Below are positions 23,001 to 33,050 of a stretch of 64,000 nucleotides of DNA, piece by piece. The position numbers and the translations under genes are program-made. This DNA is from Chaetorhynchus papuensis (taxonomy: Eukaryota; Chordata; Aves; Passeriformes; Rhipiduridae). Below the pieces are notes generated by a model, which searched no databases, was not told the DNA's origin, and worked only from the letters and a program-made list of their open reading frames with translations. The stretch is from NCBI GenBank assembly GCA_013396525.1, contig VWYX01000382.1, positions 640,338-704,337 of the forward strand, given 5' to 3'. Positions within the stretch are counted from its first letter, which is position 1. The number at the start of each line of letters is the position of its first letter.

Positions 23001-26000
23001 CACTCCATGCACCGCTACACCACTCTGGACATGGCTCAGCTCCCATCCAGGGCTGACACAGCCCTCACACATGGATGATGCCACCAAAACACTCTGGGAT
23101 CCTGCACTGCTATGAGCAGGGTGGAGAGGGAAGCATCCAATGGGGCAGACCCCTCACAGCTCTGCTGTCACCCCAGGGGAGCGGCAGCCGAGCTGGGAAT
23201 AGCCTTGAGGGCAGCAGGGAGGGGGACACGCACCTGGAACAGGTAAAAAAATACATCTTGTTATGGCTCTGTTTGCACTTGTCAGATCCCATCCAGCTCT
23301 CACTTGTGAAGCAGCTTCCTTGGATATTGTGTTTGTTACCAATCACAGCAGGAAAACTTTTCCAGCTGTTTTGACTGTTGCTCTCACTTTAGCTCATGTG
23401 GGGTCAGAAGGTGCCAACTTCTTTGTACAGCTGTGTCACCAACACAGCACTCGTGGGACTGGGATTGGGCTAAACCTTCCCTCAAAGTCACGGGATATCC
23501 CAGGTTGGGAAAGATCCACAAGGATCATTGAGTCCAACCCCTGGCCCTGCACAGGACACCCCGACAATCCCACTCTGTGCCTGAGAGCATTGTCCAAATG
23601 CCGCTGGAGCTCTGGCAGCCTTGGGGCTGTGACCATTCCCTAGGGAGCCTGTTCAGTGTCCAGCACCCTCTGGGGGAAGAAGCTTTTCCTAATATCCATC
23701 AAAACCACCGTTCCCTCGGGTGGTCCCCAGGGGTGAGTCCTCCCAGAGGCTCCCTGCTCAGCAGGAGTCAGCATAATTCTCCTGGATAACTCCTAGCACA
23801 AAGTATTTTGGAAACAAGCCTCTCCAGCCTGCAGTCCAGCTGTTCCCAGCCGACTGTCCTGGAGCTGCTCACCAGGACTTGGCATTTCCCAGGAATCAAT
23901 TCTCGACTGCTGAAGTGCATTAAAAGAACTAAAAATACAGAAATCTTCCCTACTTTTTTCCATGTAGCTGCCAAGGAACGTGTTATTCAGCCCCAGTTGA
24001 GCTGGGGTGGGGGGGGACGTGAGATCACACAAAGAGACAAAGCATTCCTAACATGGGATCTATATTAAGATGCAATCCATGCACTTAAGAAAAAATAATG
24101 GTAACAAGCATTTTCCAATGCAGTGTCAGCCACAGGCCATAGAAAGAAACACTCCCAAAATAGCTCTCCTGCTGAAATCCAGACCAAAACAAGCTCTTTT
24201 GGGATAACAGAACACAACAGTTTTAAACCCAACTGAATTGTCCCATCCCTGAAAGTGTCCAAGACCAAGTTGGACAGGGCTTAGAGCAACCTGGGATAGT
24301 GGAAGGCGTCCCTGCCCATGACAGGGGGATGGAACTGGATGGTCTTCAAGATCCCTTCCAACCCGAACCATTCCATGATTCCACAATTCTGTGTGTTTTC
24401 TTTCCCACCCTCATTAATAATTGCTGGCACTAGTTATTTCCTTAATAGCTCACCCACACAAACCAGCCCACCTGGTTTTACCTTCTGTTCACATCAGCTT
24501 CTCTTCCTCATTGTATCACAGCTGCTTTTCAGCAGGAGAACATCTAGATTCAGATCTCTGGTGTATCAGAGACCAGCTGGGTGACCCTGCACCCACCTAT
24601 GCTGTGCCTCAGCTCCCCCAGCCGTCAGCTCAAAAGCCCAATTCATCATGATTTTCAGGAGCCTACTAAATACTCCCAGATGCTCCCACCAGTTGGCTCA
24701 GATGTGTCTCCCCCCATTGCCCAGGAGGTGTTGGGGCTCCTGTTTGCTGGTTTTATTGCTGAGCAAAGTCAGCCCGAGCTATTTATAACTCCTGCTGCTC
24801 TCCTAGGCGTGGTAGAGGAGGGAATGAGCTGGAATGGGGTTTGGCTTACACACACCTGACAGCCAGAGCACTGAAAAACTGCCTGGCTAGGGAGTCTCTC
24901 AAGTTGGGAACAGCTGGGAGAAAGTCAACGTTGAACTGACTTCCTTGAGCCCTCCATTACTGAATTGTCTTTCAGAGAGGCTGAATAGTAGGTTATATTG
25001 GTTTTGCATGGAGCATCCTCCACCCTGCATTCTTTCCAAGGGCTGCTTCTGGTTTTTCTGCCCAAAGAACTGTCCTAAAACTGCCCCAACCTGTTCCCAA
25101 GAACTGCCAGGATTGGAATTCAGGGCTTTGTTGCAGACCCAAAGGTAACACAAAGCTCAACACTTCCTCATAACCTGCCACTGACCTGGGTCCAGAGGGA
25201 TTCAACTCAAGAGAACATTTCGTTTTCTTCCCTCTGCAGAAAGGGCTGCCCCAAAACTCACTTCTACCTTCACTGGGCATGCTCCTGACTTAAAGTTCAC
25301 TACAACCTTGACCTGGCTTCTGTTGAGATTGGCAGGGCATTTCTGTGAACTCTGAGAGCAGCAGAACAGGACCAGTGTCAGAGATCAATGCTATGGATTT
25401 AAGATGGTTCCAAAGCCTGGAATGTTGGCTCTCTCTGCTCCTGGCTTTGCTGACAGCTCTTGCATCCATCACAAACACTGTATGTGAAGCTGTGGGACTC
25501 CCAGGATCCCTGCGTGATGGCCAAGCCACCTCAGAAGCGCCAACACTCGGACCAGGGGATTCCCCTGCTCTGCTCCATTGCATTCTCCATCTCTGACTCC
25601 CCAGACTCATCTGCTCAGCTGACAAGCCAGAACAAGCTCCCTCCCAACTGCCAGCACCAAAACCAGTTACCTGCAGGTAAGAGAAAGTGAGAATGTTCTT
25701 CCTGCTTCATATTTACATGAAACCTCTTCCCCTGCACCCTCAGGAGAGCACGAGTGCTGCAACATGAGCTCCCACCACTGCAGCAGGTCCATGGTACTGT
25801 CAGGATTTCTCATTCCTGACCAATGTCTGCAGGAGCCCAGGGAACCAGCTAAGGGAGCCAAACCAAAGAGGATGTTTTAAAATGTATTTGGGCTCATGAC
25901 TGCACTCAGAGGGCAGGGAAAGGTGAATTCTGAGCTGAGCTGGGTGTTTGCAAATAGCTTATGGAGCCAGGGGTTAATGCTGCAAGGTAGAGGTGATGAA

Positions 26001-27335
26001 CACCCAGCTGGTTCTTTTAGTGCTCCACAACTAAGCAGCCAAAACACAGCTATTCATCCTTCAAACACCGAATTACTGTGGGTAACCCCTGCTCTCTCTC
26101 CATCTCAGGCTCTCAAGGCGCCTTCCTAAGGCTGCTGCAGCACATTGTACAACAGCTCCTTTGGAGAGACAAGAACCAGTGACCCCCTTCACAGACAGAG
26201 CACAGGGATAAGGAGACCTGCCCAGGATGAGCCTAAACATAACTCCCAGTAATCCTGGAGCTACTCCCACCTCTGAACAACACAGAAGGCAGATTCAGAA
26301 CCAACAGCTCTCATTTCCTGCCTCAGTCCATAAAGCATCACAGAATCATTAAGGATGGAAAAGACCTCTAAGGTCCAATCTAATGCTCAAAGAAAGTTTC
26401 TGAGGCATTTGGCAGGTTTAGGGAAAATTACCTGTCTCAGAGTGGTAACCAAGGGTGTGGTGGGATTGACTGTAATTGTTTATATGAGCCACATGGTGCT
26501 GCCAAAGCTGAGCCAGAGCAAGAATCAAGACGCCCACCCCAAATGGCAGCAGTTTCCCTTAGATAGCAGCCCAGGACATGTTCTTGGCAGGAAAGGGACT
26601 GGCACACACTGACTGCTGCCAGGAGCAATACAACCAGGAGCTGATTGCCTGTCTCAGCACAACAAGCCTGCAAGGGGCTCTGTGAACCCAGTTTCACTGA
26701 TCCAAAAGGCACTTACAGCAATTTAACGATGGCAGTGACATTCCTGGTACTGCTGGCACGAGAACAGCACACAAATGTCCTAAGACGAATTAGCTGCTCT
26801 CTCAAGAACATGTATTAACAGGAAAACAGGCACAAATCCTGCTCTGGAGAGGCTGCAGTCTGATTTTCCCCTCGGGATCACTGCTTTTGGGAGCACATGG
26901 GTGGATTCAGTGACATCTGGGTGATGGTGATGGTAAGGAATTGGGATACAAAACTCTTAATCTTTGCAATGACATAAACTCACTGACTTCCCCTTTCTCT
27001 GTTCTCTTCTCCTGCTTCCAGACCAGGGCCGATTTCTGGCTTCCAGGAGTGGGAGGAGCTCTGAGATCCGTGGATGACACGCGTTACATGGGGCAGCTCC
27101 CAGCGTGGTTTAGTTACACGGCACGTTTGCATCACTCTGCTCCCAGCCCAGCTTCCCTCGGAAATTCGGGAGCAGGTGGCAGCCGGGAAAAGTCTCTCAG
27201 CCCAAAGCCCTCGCATGCATCGAAGCAAAAAGCTGCAGTGCCCAGGCAGAGCTGCTGCAGGGCCGTACGTACCCAGCCAGGGGCGAGGAGGAGCAAGAAT
27301 AGGGTCCGGATCACTGTCCCCAAGTTGCCAGGCAT
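17704..27335 (-). CDS. CCN-family matricellular protein, CTGF/CCN2-like paralogue (complete, 5 coding exons)
   Basis: A secreted, cysteine-rich matricellular modulator. CCN proteins bind integrins, proteoglycans and growth factors such as TGF-beta, BMP and VEGF in the extracellular matrix. Five minus-strand exons (27335-27273, 22041-21828, 18991-18740, 18415-18207, 18015-17704) join in frame with junction phases 0/1/1/0 to 349 codons plus TAG, the same length as human CCN2. Each exon carries one module: signal peptide (1-21), IGFBP (22-93), VWC (94-177), TSP1 (177-246) and the C-terminal cystine knot (247-349). CCN2-like hallmarks are KGKKCVRTPK, NCLVQTTEWSACS, CGSCSDGRCCTP and CPRDNDIF. It is not CCN2 itself: the knot ends ATYHRRMIGDHIKTERQ, where vertebrate CCN2 has a shorter ...YYRKMYGDMA-type end, and exon 1 and the hinge differ. 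CCN1 and CCN3 are poorer matches. I infer a CCN2-like ohnologue or a CCN1/2-like extra paralogue, so no symbol is given. Confidence 0.95.
18207..18415 (-). CDS. CCN2-like exon 4: thrombospondin type 1 repeat
   Basis: 209 bp, entry phase 1, exit phase 0. The acceptor is GGCTCAG|TTTTCAGG, and the donor is AAAGCCAAG|GTACGG. A second CAG lies 7 bp further in; using it would break the frame, so the first was chosen, which also reproduces the CCN2 exon 3/4 pattern (AMA-V-FREDP against ALA-A-YRLED). The TSP1 core is WSACSRSCGMGISARVTN, ending LCMVRPCDFSMEKAK. Confidence 0.93.
18740..18991 (-). CDS. CCN2-like exon 3: von Willebrand factor C domain
   Basis: 252 bp, entry and exit phase 1. The acceptor is CTCCCCCAG|CTCATG; the donor is ATGGCGG|GTCAGT. 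It encodes CDLLGKTYLNGESFQPTC, then CICMDGAIGCIPLC, RLPSPECPNPRRVKF and CCEEWVCEE, the usual CCN VWC cysteine pattern. This module binds BMP and TGF-beta ligands in other CCN proteins. The hinge that follows (GSEENHFGTAMA) is short, like CCN2 and unlike the long CCN1 hinge. Confidence 0.95.
20001..20028. repeat. (TA)n microsatellite
   Basis: About 14 TA units within a wider AT-rich tract (19981-20042), in CCN2-like intron 2. Confidence 0.95.
20908..21030 (+). mobile_element. CR1 LINE 3' fragment
   Basis: Short plus-strand CR1 tail: 'ggcttggagcaacctgggac', 'ggaaggtgtccctgcccatg', then a diverged end 'cttctaagctaaaccgttcc'. Intronic. Confidence 0.85.
21828..22041 (-). CDS. CCN2-like exon 2: IGF-binding-protein-like domain
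   Basis: 214 bp, entry phase 0, exit phase 1. The acceptor is GCCTTCCAG|GTAGAA and the donor is TGCTTAG|GTGAGA. It encodes VEPQVCTFPCQCPSQPLQCP, then the IGFBP core DACGCCKVCAQQLGELC and DHHKGLYCDF. The family motif is usually GCGCCxxC; here the first G is A (ACGCCKVC), while all the core cysteines are kept. Confidence 0.95.
23490..23715 (-). mobile_element. CR1 LINE 3' fragment (second subfamily)
   Basis: Reversed CR1 of the type reading 'gagtccaacccctggccctg', 'cctgagagcattgtccaaat' and 'gaagaagcttttcctaatat' on the plus strand. The same subfamily recurs at 38733, 36860 and 53641. Confidence 0.88.
24237..24395 (+). mobile_element. CR1 LINE 3' fragment
   Basis: Plus-strand tail: 'gaaagtgtccaagaccaagt', 'gcttagagcaacctgggata', ending 'ccaacccgaaccattccatg' and 'attccacaattctgtg'. 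Confidence 0.9.
26336..26392 (-). mobile_element. Very short CR1 tail
   Basis: Only about 55 bp: 'gcatcacagaatcattaagg', then 'aaaagacctctaaggtccaa'. Reversed orientation. Consistent with severe 5' truncation. Confidence 0.65.
27273..27335 (-). CDS. CCN2-like exon 1: start codon and signal peptide
   Basis: 63 coding bases give MPGNLGTVIRTLFLLLLAPGW: a short polar N-region, a leucine-rich hydrophobic core and a small-residue end, as expected for a secretory signal peptide. It ends at TGG|GTACGT, exit phase 0, which fits the phase-0 entry of exon 2. The assignment rests on splice phase, signal-peptide character and the promoter-like sequence just upstream, because signal peptides are not conserved enough to prove homology. 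Confidence 0.82.
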
Positions 27336-27394
27336 CCCGAGTACTGGGAAGGGCAGGGATCCAGGCTGCCGGCTACTCCCTCCCGCTCCTTCGG

Positions 27395-27480
27395 AGTTTC
27401 CCGTCTCTTTGGAACGCTTTGTACATCAGCTTCTCCGTAAATATCCTCTGAAAGGGGCGGGCCTCGCGCTGAGTGACAGC
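27395..27480 (-). promoter_or_regulatory. Putative core promoter of the CCN2-like gene
   Basis: On the minus strand a GC box (complement of GGGGCGGG at 27454-27461) lies just upstream of a TATA-like ATATTTA (27444-27438). This predicts a start site near 27410 and a 5' UTR of about 75 bases before the ATG at 27335. A TEAD-type GGAATG occurs at 27861-27866, of interest because CCN1 and CCN2 are YAP/TEAD targets, but a single hexamer is weak evidence. Confidence 0.45.
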
Positions 27481-29154
27481 CTGGAACCGAGCCCAAAAGG
27501 GTGCAACAAAAAGTGTCCAAATTCCGGGGAACACGAGTAGATTCCTGCGGCTCCGGCGGTTATGGGGCTGTCACCGTTGCCTGCAGCTTGGTTACTTTCC
27601 AAATGGGTGAATCAAACCCCAGTAAAAGAAGGGTTATTATTTTTTAATTTTTCCTCTTTCTACTTCCGAGTATGAAGCCTGGCACAGCTGTCCTGACACA
27701 GACCCCTTTCCCCTACCTACAGCCGTTCCTTTTCAGCTGCAAGAGCTGAGGAGTGATTCAACAGAGATTTGTGGTGTTCAGAGTCTGAGCAGGAGGGAGG
27801 GATGGGTAGTTCGGTGCTGTCAGGTACCACGTCTGGCTGTGCATTACCTGTCAGCTTCGGGGAATGGGAGTTTCATGATTAGAACGCCTGTGTGAAGAGC
27901 TGCATGTTTTACAAGGCAATGAAAAGCTCCTGGATGAAAGTTTTTTATAAAGGACAGCAGTTTCCCAAAGTGCTTTGGGATGGATGCAGGATCTCACACA
28001 TCTTTATCTCGGGTCATGATCCTTTCTGTTTGCTGCTGAAATACACCGCCAGGCTTGTGCACAGCCAGCACGGCAGACCTTTAGAACATGAAAGAGTTGT
28101 TTCGTGTGTTAAAGAGTCGTTTTGTTTATTCCCGAAGAGCAAGCAGAGCACTGCCGTGGAAGGAGAAGGAGTGCAGCAGAGGGCACTCTTAGTCCTCACT
28201 GGCAGGTGTGGGACAGAGCAGTTGGGTACTGGACAGGAGCCTCTGTACACACAAAGTGACTTGAGAAAGATGGAGCCGTTCCCCAGGGTGAGGGAGCTTT
28301 TCCGGGGAGAAGCGGTGCAAGGGATGGTACCTTCTTTGGGCCAATACAAAGCCGGGTCAGGAGCCCAGGCACTGTGCAGTGCAGCCCCAGCATATCCCCG
28401 TCCCAGCTGAGTGCTGGGAAACAAGACAGAAGATGAAAAAAACCCACAGGGAGTGTGTAGTGGGTTATTTAAATTCAGCCTCCTTCCTGCCTACAAGGTA
28501 GGACAGTTTAGCTGGGAATCAAGCCCTGCAGTTCATCCAGGTCCTCTCAGGTCCCTATGTGGAGGATCAGCCTCCACACTGCCTGTGTGTCCAATACTGG
28601 AAACAGAAAACTCAGACTCTTAACTAATTAGGACTTGGAAAGCACCTTGGGATTTGGGGCCGGAGAGCATTAGCACAGTGCAAACCACCCCAGATACACC
28701 TTCTTCTCCTCTTCCATGAGATGGGGATTTCACAATCACTTCTGTGATAGCCACCTCTGCTTGTGGCACACCAGAGGATTATGTCTGCACACAAAAGATT
28801 TCATGTTCTGGAGGCAGCATAAACATCCTCTGCCCTCAGGCACTTCGGAGCTCCAGGCAGTCTGGCTGGAGATACATTCCTTCTCCTTTTGGAGGGCCTG
28901 AACTATGTTGCCACCTAAAATTAGCTGCTCACACTTCCCAGGACATTCTCCTGCTCCTTGCAAATAAGACAGGGATAAAGTGCTGCACACTTCTGGTCTC
29001 ATTTTCTCATACAGCAAGAATATAAATCCCGGCTGAATCCTGAGCCCTCCAGGGCATCTGAAGATGGGAAGATGGGATATTTGTGGCTTTTTAAAAGGAC
29101 AGTGAGTAATGTGTGTCTCAATCCATTCCTCCTTCTCCAGTAAGACATCCCACT

Positions 29155-29440
29155 TTGTCCAGCGATAGGACAAGGAGGAATGGCTTTAAGCAGTAAGAGG
29201 GCAGGTTTAGATTAGATACTAGGAAGAAATCCTTCCCTGTGAGAGTGGTGAGGCCCTGGCACAGGTTGCCCCGTGAAGCTGTGGCTGCCCCATCCCTGGA
29301 AGTGTCCAAGAGCAGGTTGGGCAGGGCTTGGAGCAACCTGGGATAATGGAAGGTGTGCCTGCCCATGGCAGGGAGTGGGACTGGATGAACTTTAAGTTCC
29401 CTTCCAACCCAAACCATTCCATGATTCTCTGATTCTTTAA
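29155..29440 (+). mobile_element. CR1 LINE 3' fragment
   Basis: Well-preserved plus-strand copy: 'aggacaaggaggaatggctt', 'ggcaggtttagattagatac', 'ggcttggagcaacctgggat', ending 'ttccaacccaaaccattcca' and 'tgattctctgattctt'. Confidence 0.92.
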
Positions 29441-30880
29441 GAAACAGCAGCTGCACCTCAAACCGTGATCTTCCAAATTCTGCTTTAATATAAACCTGCT
29501 GTTTGACCTCGGATGAACTGTTCAGCCAAAATCCCAACGTCAGTCACCTGTCAGGAGTTCCGTGGGGAATATTCAGCACTGAGCCACCATTATGATGGCT
29601 GATTAAGTTTTCAACCTACAACAAAACTAAAGAATAATTTGATTATAAAACATCCTTTCCAAACTGCTCATCATCATCCACCTGAATGCTTCCACCTTCC
29701 CAGGGGAGTAAAACATACTGAGTTCAGTCCAATTCATCCTTCAAGCCATCTTTTGGATTATAGGAGCAGGATATGAAGAAGCAGGATATGAAGAAGCATG
29801 GAGATCCCTTGATTTTGTGAGCTCACTCCACCCATGGTCCAAGATTTTTTAGGGCACTGGGACAACCAAAACTACCCCTCATGCTAGAGCTGAGCTGCTA
29901 GCCCTGCTGGACATGCCAAGAGGTAAAAGAAGAACATGATGGTTGAGTGAATCAGAATGATCAAAGGCAGGAAACGCCCAAGTTAGCACCAATTTTTATC
30001 TCTTCCTCTTGCCTGAACTGCCTCCAGTGAAGGGATAAAGATGTCAACCCTGCTTAAAATCTCCCCCAAGCAAAGAATAGTGGGTGTTTAATACAGCTTG
30101 TTATGTTCTTCTGGGTTCAGTCACCATGCCCAACCAGCAGCTTCCCTGGATTTATAGTAATTTGAAAAGCAGACAGTTAAATAATTGCTAAAAATCACGT
30201 CAGGCCAAAGAATAAAATGAAGGCAAGCACACGCACAGTTTTTTTGGCTCAGTAGGATCCCTCCCCATGGTACTCTGCCTGCAGAAGCCAAAATAAAAAG
30301 CTGCTACAAGCAGCATGGTACAGGGAATTGTGCTCACCCAGTCCTCAGTGACTTTAGAACTTTCCCCAACCCTTTGTCCCCTGTCCCAAAGCTGCTTGGT
30401 CACCCCCAGGACACACTGGTGGCCTCTGGAGCCTTGCAGCAGGTTTCTGTTGTCACAGCTGGTCAGTCCTGGCAAAAGTTACCTCTGGAGTGGATGACAG
30501 GCCCTCACTCCCATTTGGGACTCCTTCAACTTGATGATACAAACTCTTTTAACCTGATGACACCAAACACAAACTTGGCCCAGCAGGGATGGTGAGATCC
30601 ATCCAGCTTGATGGTTGGAAACACAGGGGTTCCATTTCCTTGGTCATTACCCAACCACTGCTGCCTGCTTGATGCATCCTACTCCCACACTCAGGCTGGT
30701 CACAAGTGCCAGATCCAGGGCCATGTGGTGGGAGTTCTTTTCCTGCTTTTTGTTCCAGTGTGAGGATACAAGACAATTCTCAAGTTGGTCTGGGCCCTTT
30801 CACTTCTCCCCTGCTGGTACAAGGCCACGGGACTCAAGTGCCACTGGTGGTTTCTCCATCTATTACAAGTAATTTCTCCA

Positions 30881-30923
30881 TTCTATTACAAGTAATAACT
30901 GGTGGTTATTACTTGTAATAGAA
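30881..30923. repeat. Perfect 19-bp inverted repeat with 5-nt loop
   Basis: The left arm 30881-30899 (TTCTATTACAAGTAATAAC) and right arm 30905-30923 are exact reverse complements around the loop TGGTG. The left-arm core is also directly duplicated just upstream (from about 30857), and 'ctggtgg' occurs at both ends of the cluster. This pattern suggests local template switching. Confidence 0.95.
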
Positions 30924-32969
30924 TAAAACCCACCAATGTCTCTCAAGGCTCTGTGTTTGCTGCAAGGCTGGGAAGGAGTTCTGCCGGTCCGTGTGCTTTG
31001 GAGCAAGACAGATGAACAGCCCTGGACATTTTGGGGGTCAACATGGTTCCCAGAGAATTAACAGCTGAGAAGGGCTCTTCCAGACCCGAGTTTGAGTTCA
31101 AGTTCAGCGCTAATTCAGCGTGTCTAGAGGGACATTTATGGTCAGATTCACGCTGTCTAATTGATAGATAATTAATTAAGGCATCTCCATTTCTAGCCTA
31201 ATCTCTCTAGGCTCCCTTTAATAAGTGGAGCTCCTGAACAGCTTTCTGAGATCCCTGGCTCTGTTGTCCAAGTGCATCAGCTGTGGCACCACATTAGTGG
31301 CTGTAAATTATCAAAAGAAAGTGTCACAGAAATGTAGCTCCAGAGCTCAGCAAAGGCTCAATGCTTCACCTTGTCAAACTACAGCCTGGGTGCAAAGGCT
31401 TCCCTTCCCTATGGATGGAAAGGGCATGAAAACAACCCCCTCCTCACTACAGCACAGCCCTGGGATGAAATGCTGACTGCAGGGAAACACCTGCTGGCTC
31501 CAGCAGAGCTGGGATTCCCTCTGCCTAGCTTGCCAGATACACAGCCCTGAGACCACACTGCTGTGCCCACAGCATAAGAGATGTCAGGCAGGGGGCAAAT
31601 TCTGTCCCCGGTTTTGGAGTTGACTTGTGAAATCCACAGTTATATTAGGTCTGGAAGGAACTATTGTATTTGAGGATTTATGTGACATTGAACTTTATCA
31701 AGGGATGTGACACTTGGGATGGGTGAGGTGGCTGCTGATATCCTTGTAAATAAATAATAAATATATTAAAACAGTATTAACATTGTAAGTTCAGAAAGAG
31801 ATGCTGCTCTGACAGAGCTGGCCAGCAAAAGCACATGTTCTCTTCTAGGAAGAAAATAAATGCCACTCTGGAGCCTGATTTTGGCAGGATGCAAAACTCA
31901 GGTCTGCAGTACCAGAGTTACAGCCCAGAGCAACCAAGGGAAAGACACCAAACCCCAGTTATCAAAGCATGGTATCCTTGTTTCAGAACAGGTGAACAGT
32001 GAAAAAGTCAGCACTTCCAAGGACATCCGTGCAACAACACTGTGGTGTGACAGCAGGTGATCCCCTGAGACCCTTAACAACTGCAAAATTTGGAGGTTTA
32101 GATACAAGTGTGAGTCACCATTATGGCCAGGAGCATTTGTGCCGAGGCACAGGCTTGCACAGAACTGCAGGAGAACAAGCCCTGGGAGGAAACAGCTGCA
32201 CCCACCTGTGAAACAGATGCTTCCTCAGGTTTTTCCACTTCTTAACTTACTGAATGCTTAATTATCCCAAAGAAAAAGTGCAGGGAGGGAGGGCACTTTT
32301 AAGGTGGACTTGGACAGGATCGTTTACGGAGGCTGCCAGTGCCACAGGACTCCTCTGGAGCACAGCTCTGGTGTCTGTGACCACTCTGTGTCTCGGGGGG
32401 TTTGGTCCTCAACACCTGCACAGGCGAGGCACAGAAGGATGTGCTGGAGGTAACATGGCTTGGGAAAGAGAAAGGGCTAAGAGACATCTCTCCAGTTATG
32501 GGCTATGAAATAACATTATTGGTTCTGCCTACAAGTGCTGCATTTTCTCATCCTATTTTATGGACACTGGGATCTGCCACCTCCTGAAGAAGCTGCAGCT
32601 CTGCCACAAGGACCAGGTGCTTCCTGTAGTGCCTGTGTCTACACAGCTCCATCCAAAAGGGTGCAAGGGGGAATTCTCCTCTGGATCCCACCCCTCCAAG
32701 GACTTCTGGCATCACATAAGATCTCAGCCCTAAAATCCAGGACTCAGACAAAACAGCTCTGACATAGTTCTTCTGTAATTCACACCAGCTGCACATCTCA
32801 GGAGCCTCAACAGGCAGCAACAGGTCCCTGAGCTCTGGCAGCCTGGGAGGACCTGGAGGGGTGGGTGGCCTCCCAGGACTTGTGCGTAGCTCTCATTAGG
32901 AGTTTGAGATTCCAACAGGAGCCTGCCCACACCTTTCCCACTCAGGTTTTGGAACGATTCCAGCTCATT

Positions 32970-33050
32970 ACATGGAGTCAGCGAATAATGTAAGTTGGAA
33001 GGACCCTCAGGTCTTTTGGTCCTCCTGCGGTCCAACCCAACCCTGAGGAT
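32970..33050 (-). mobile_element. Short diverged CR1 tail
   Basis: 'ggagtcagcgaataatgtaa', 'gttggaaggaccctcaggtc' and 'gtccaacccaaccctgagg' resemble a reversed, diverged CR1 end. Confidence 0.55.

Larger units (their letters stand above)
22042..27272 (-). other. CCN2-like intron 1
   Basis: 5.2 kb, unusually long for a CCN2-type gene, where introns are typically short. It contains at least three CR1 fragments (listed separately), which explains part of the expansion. No additional coding exon was identified. Confidence 0.8.

Noticed and set aside
26941..27540. 199-codon plus-strand frame over CCN2-like exon 1
   Set aside because: Antisense to the signal-peptide exon and its GC-rich promoter; no domain and no splice support.
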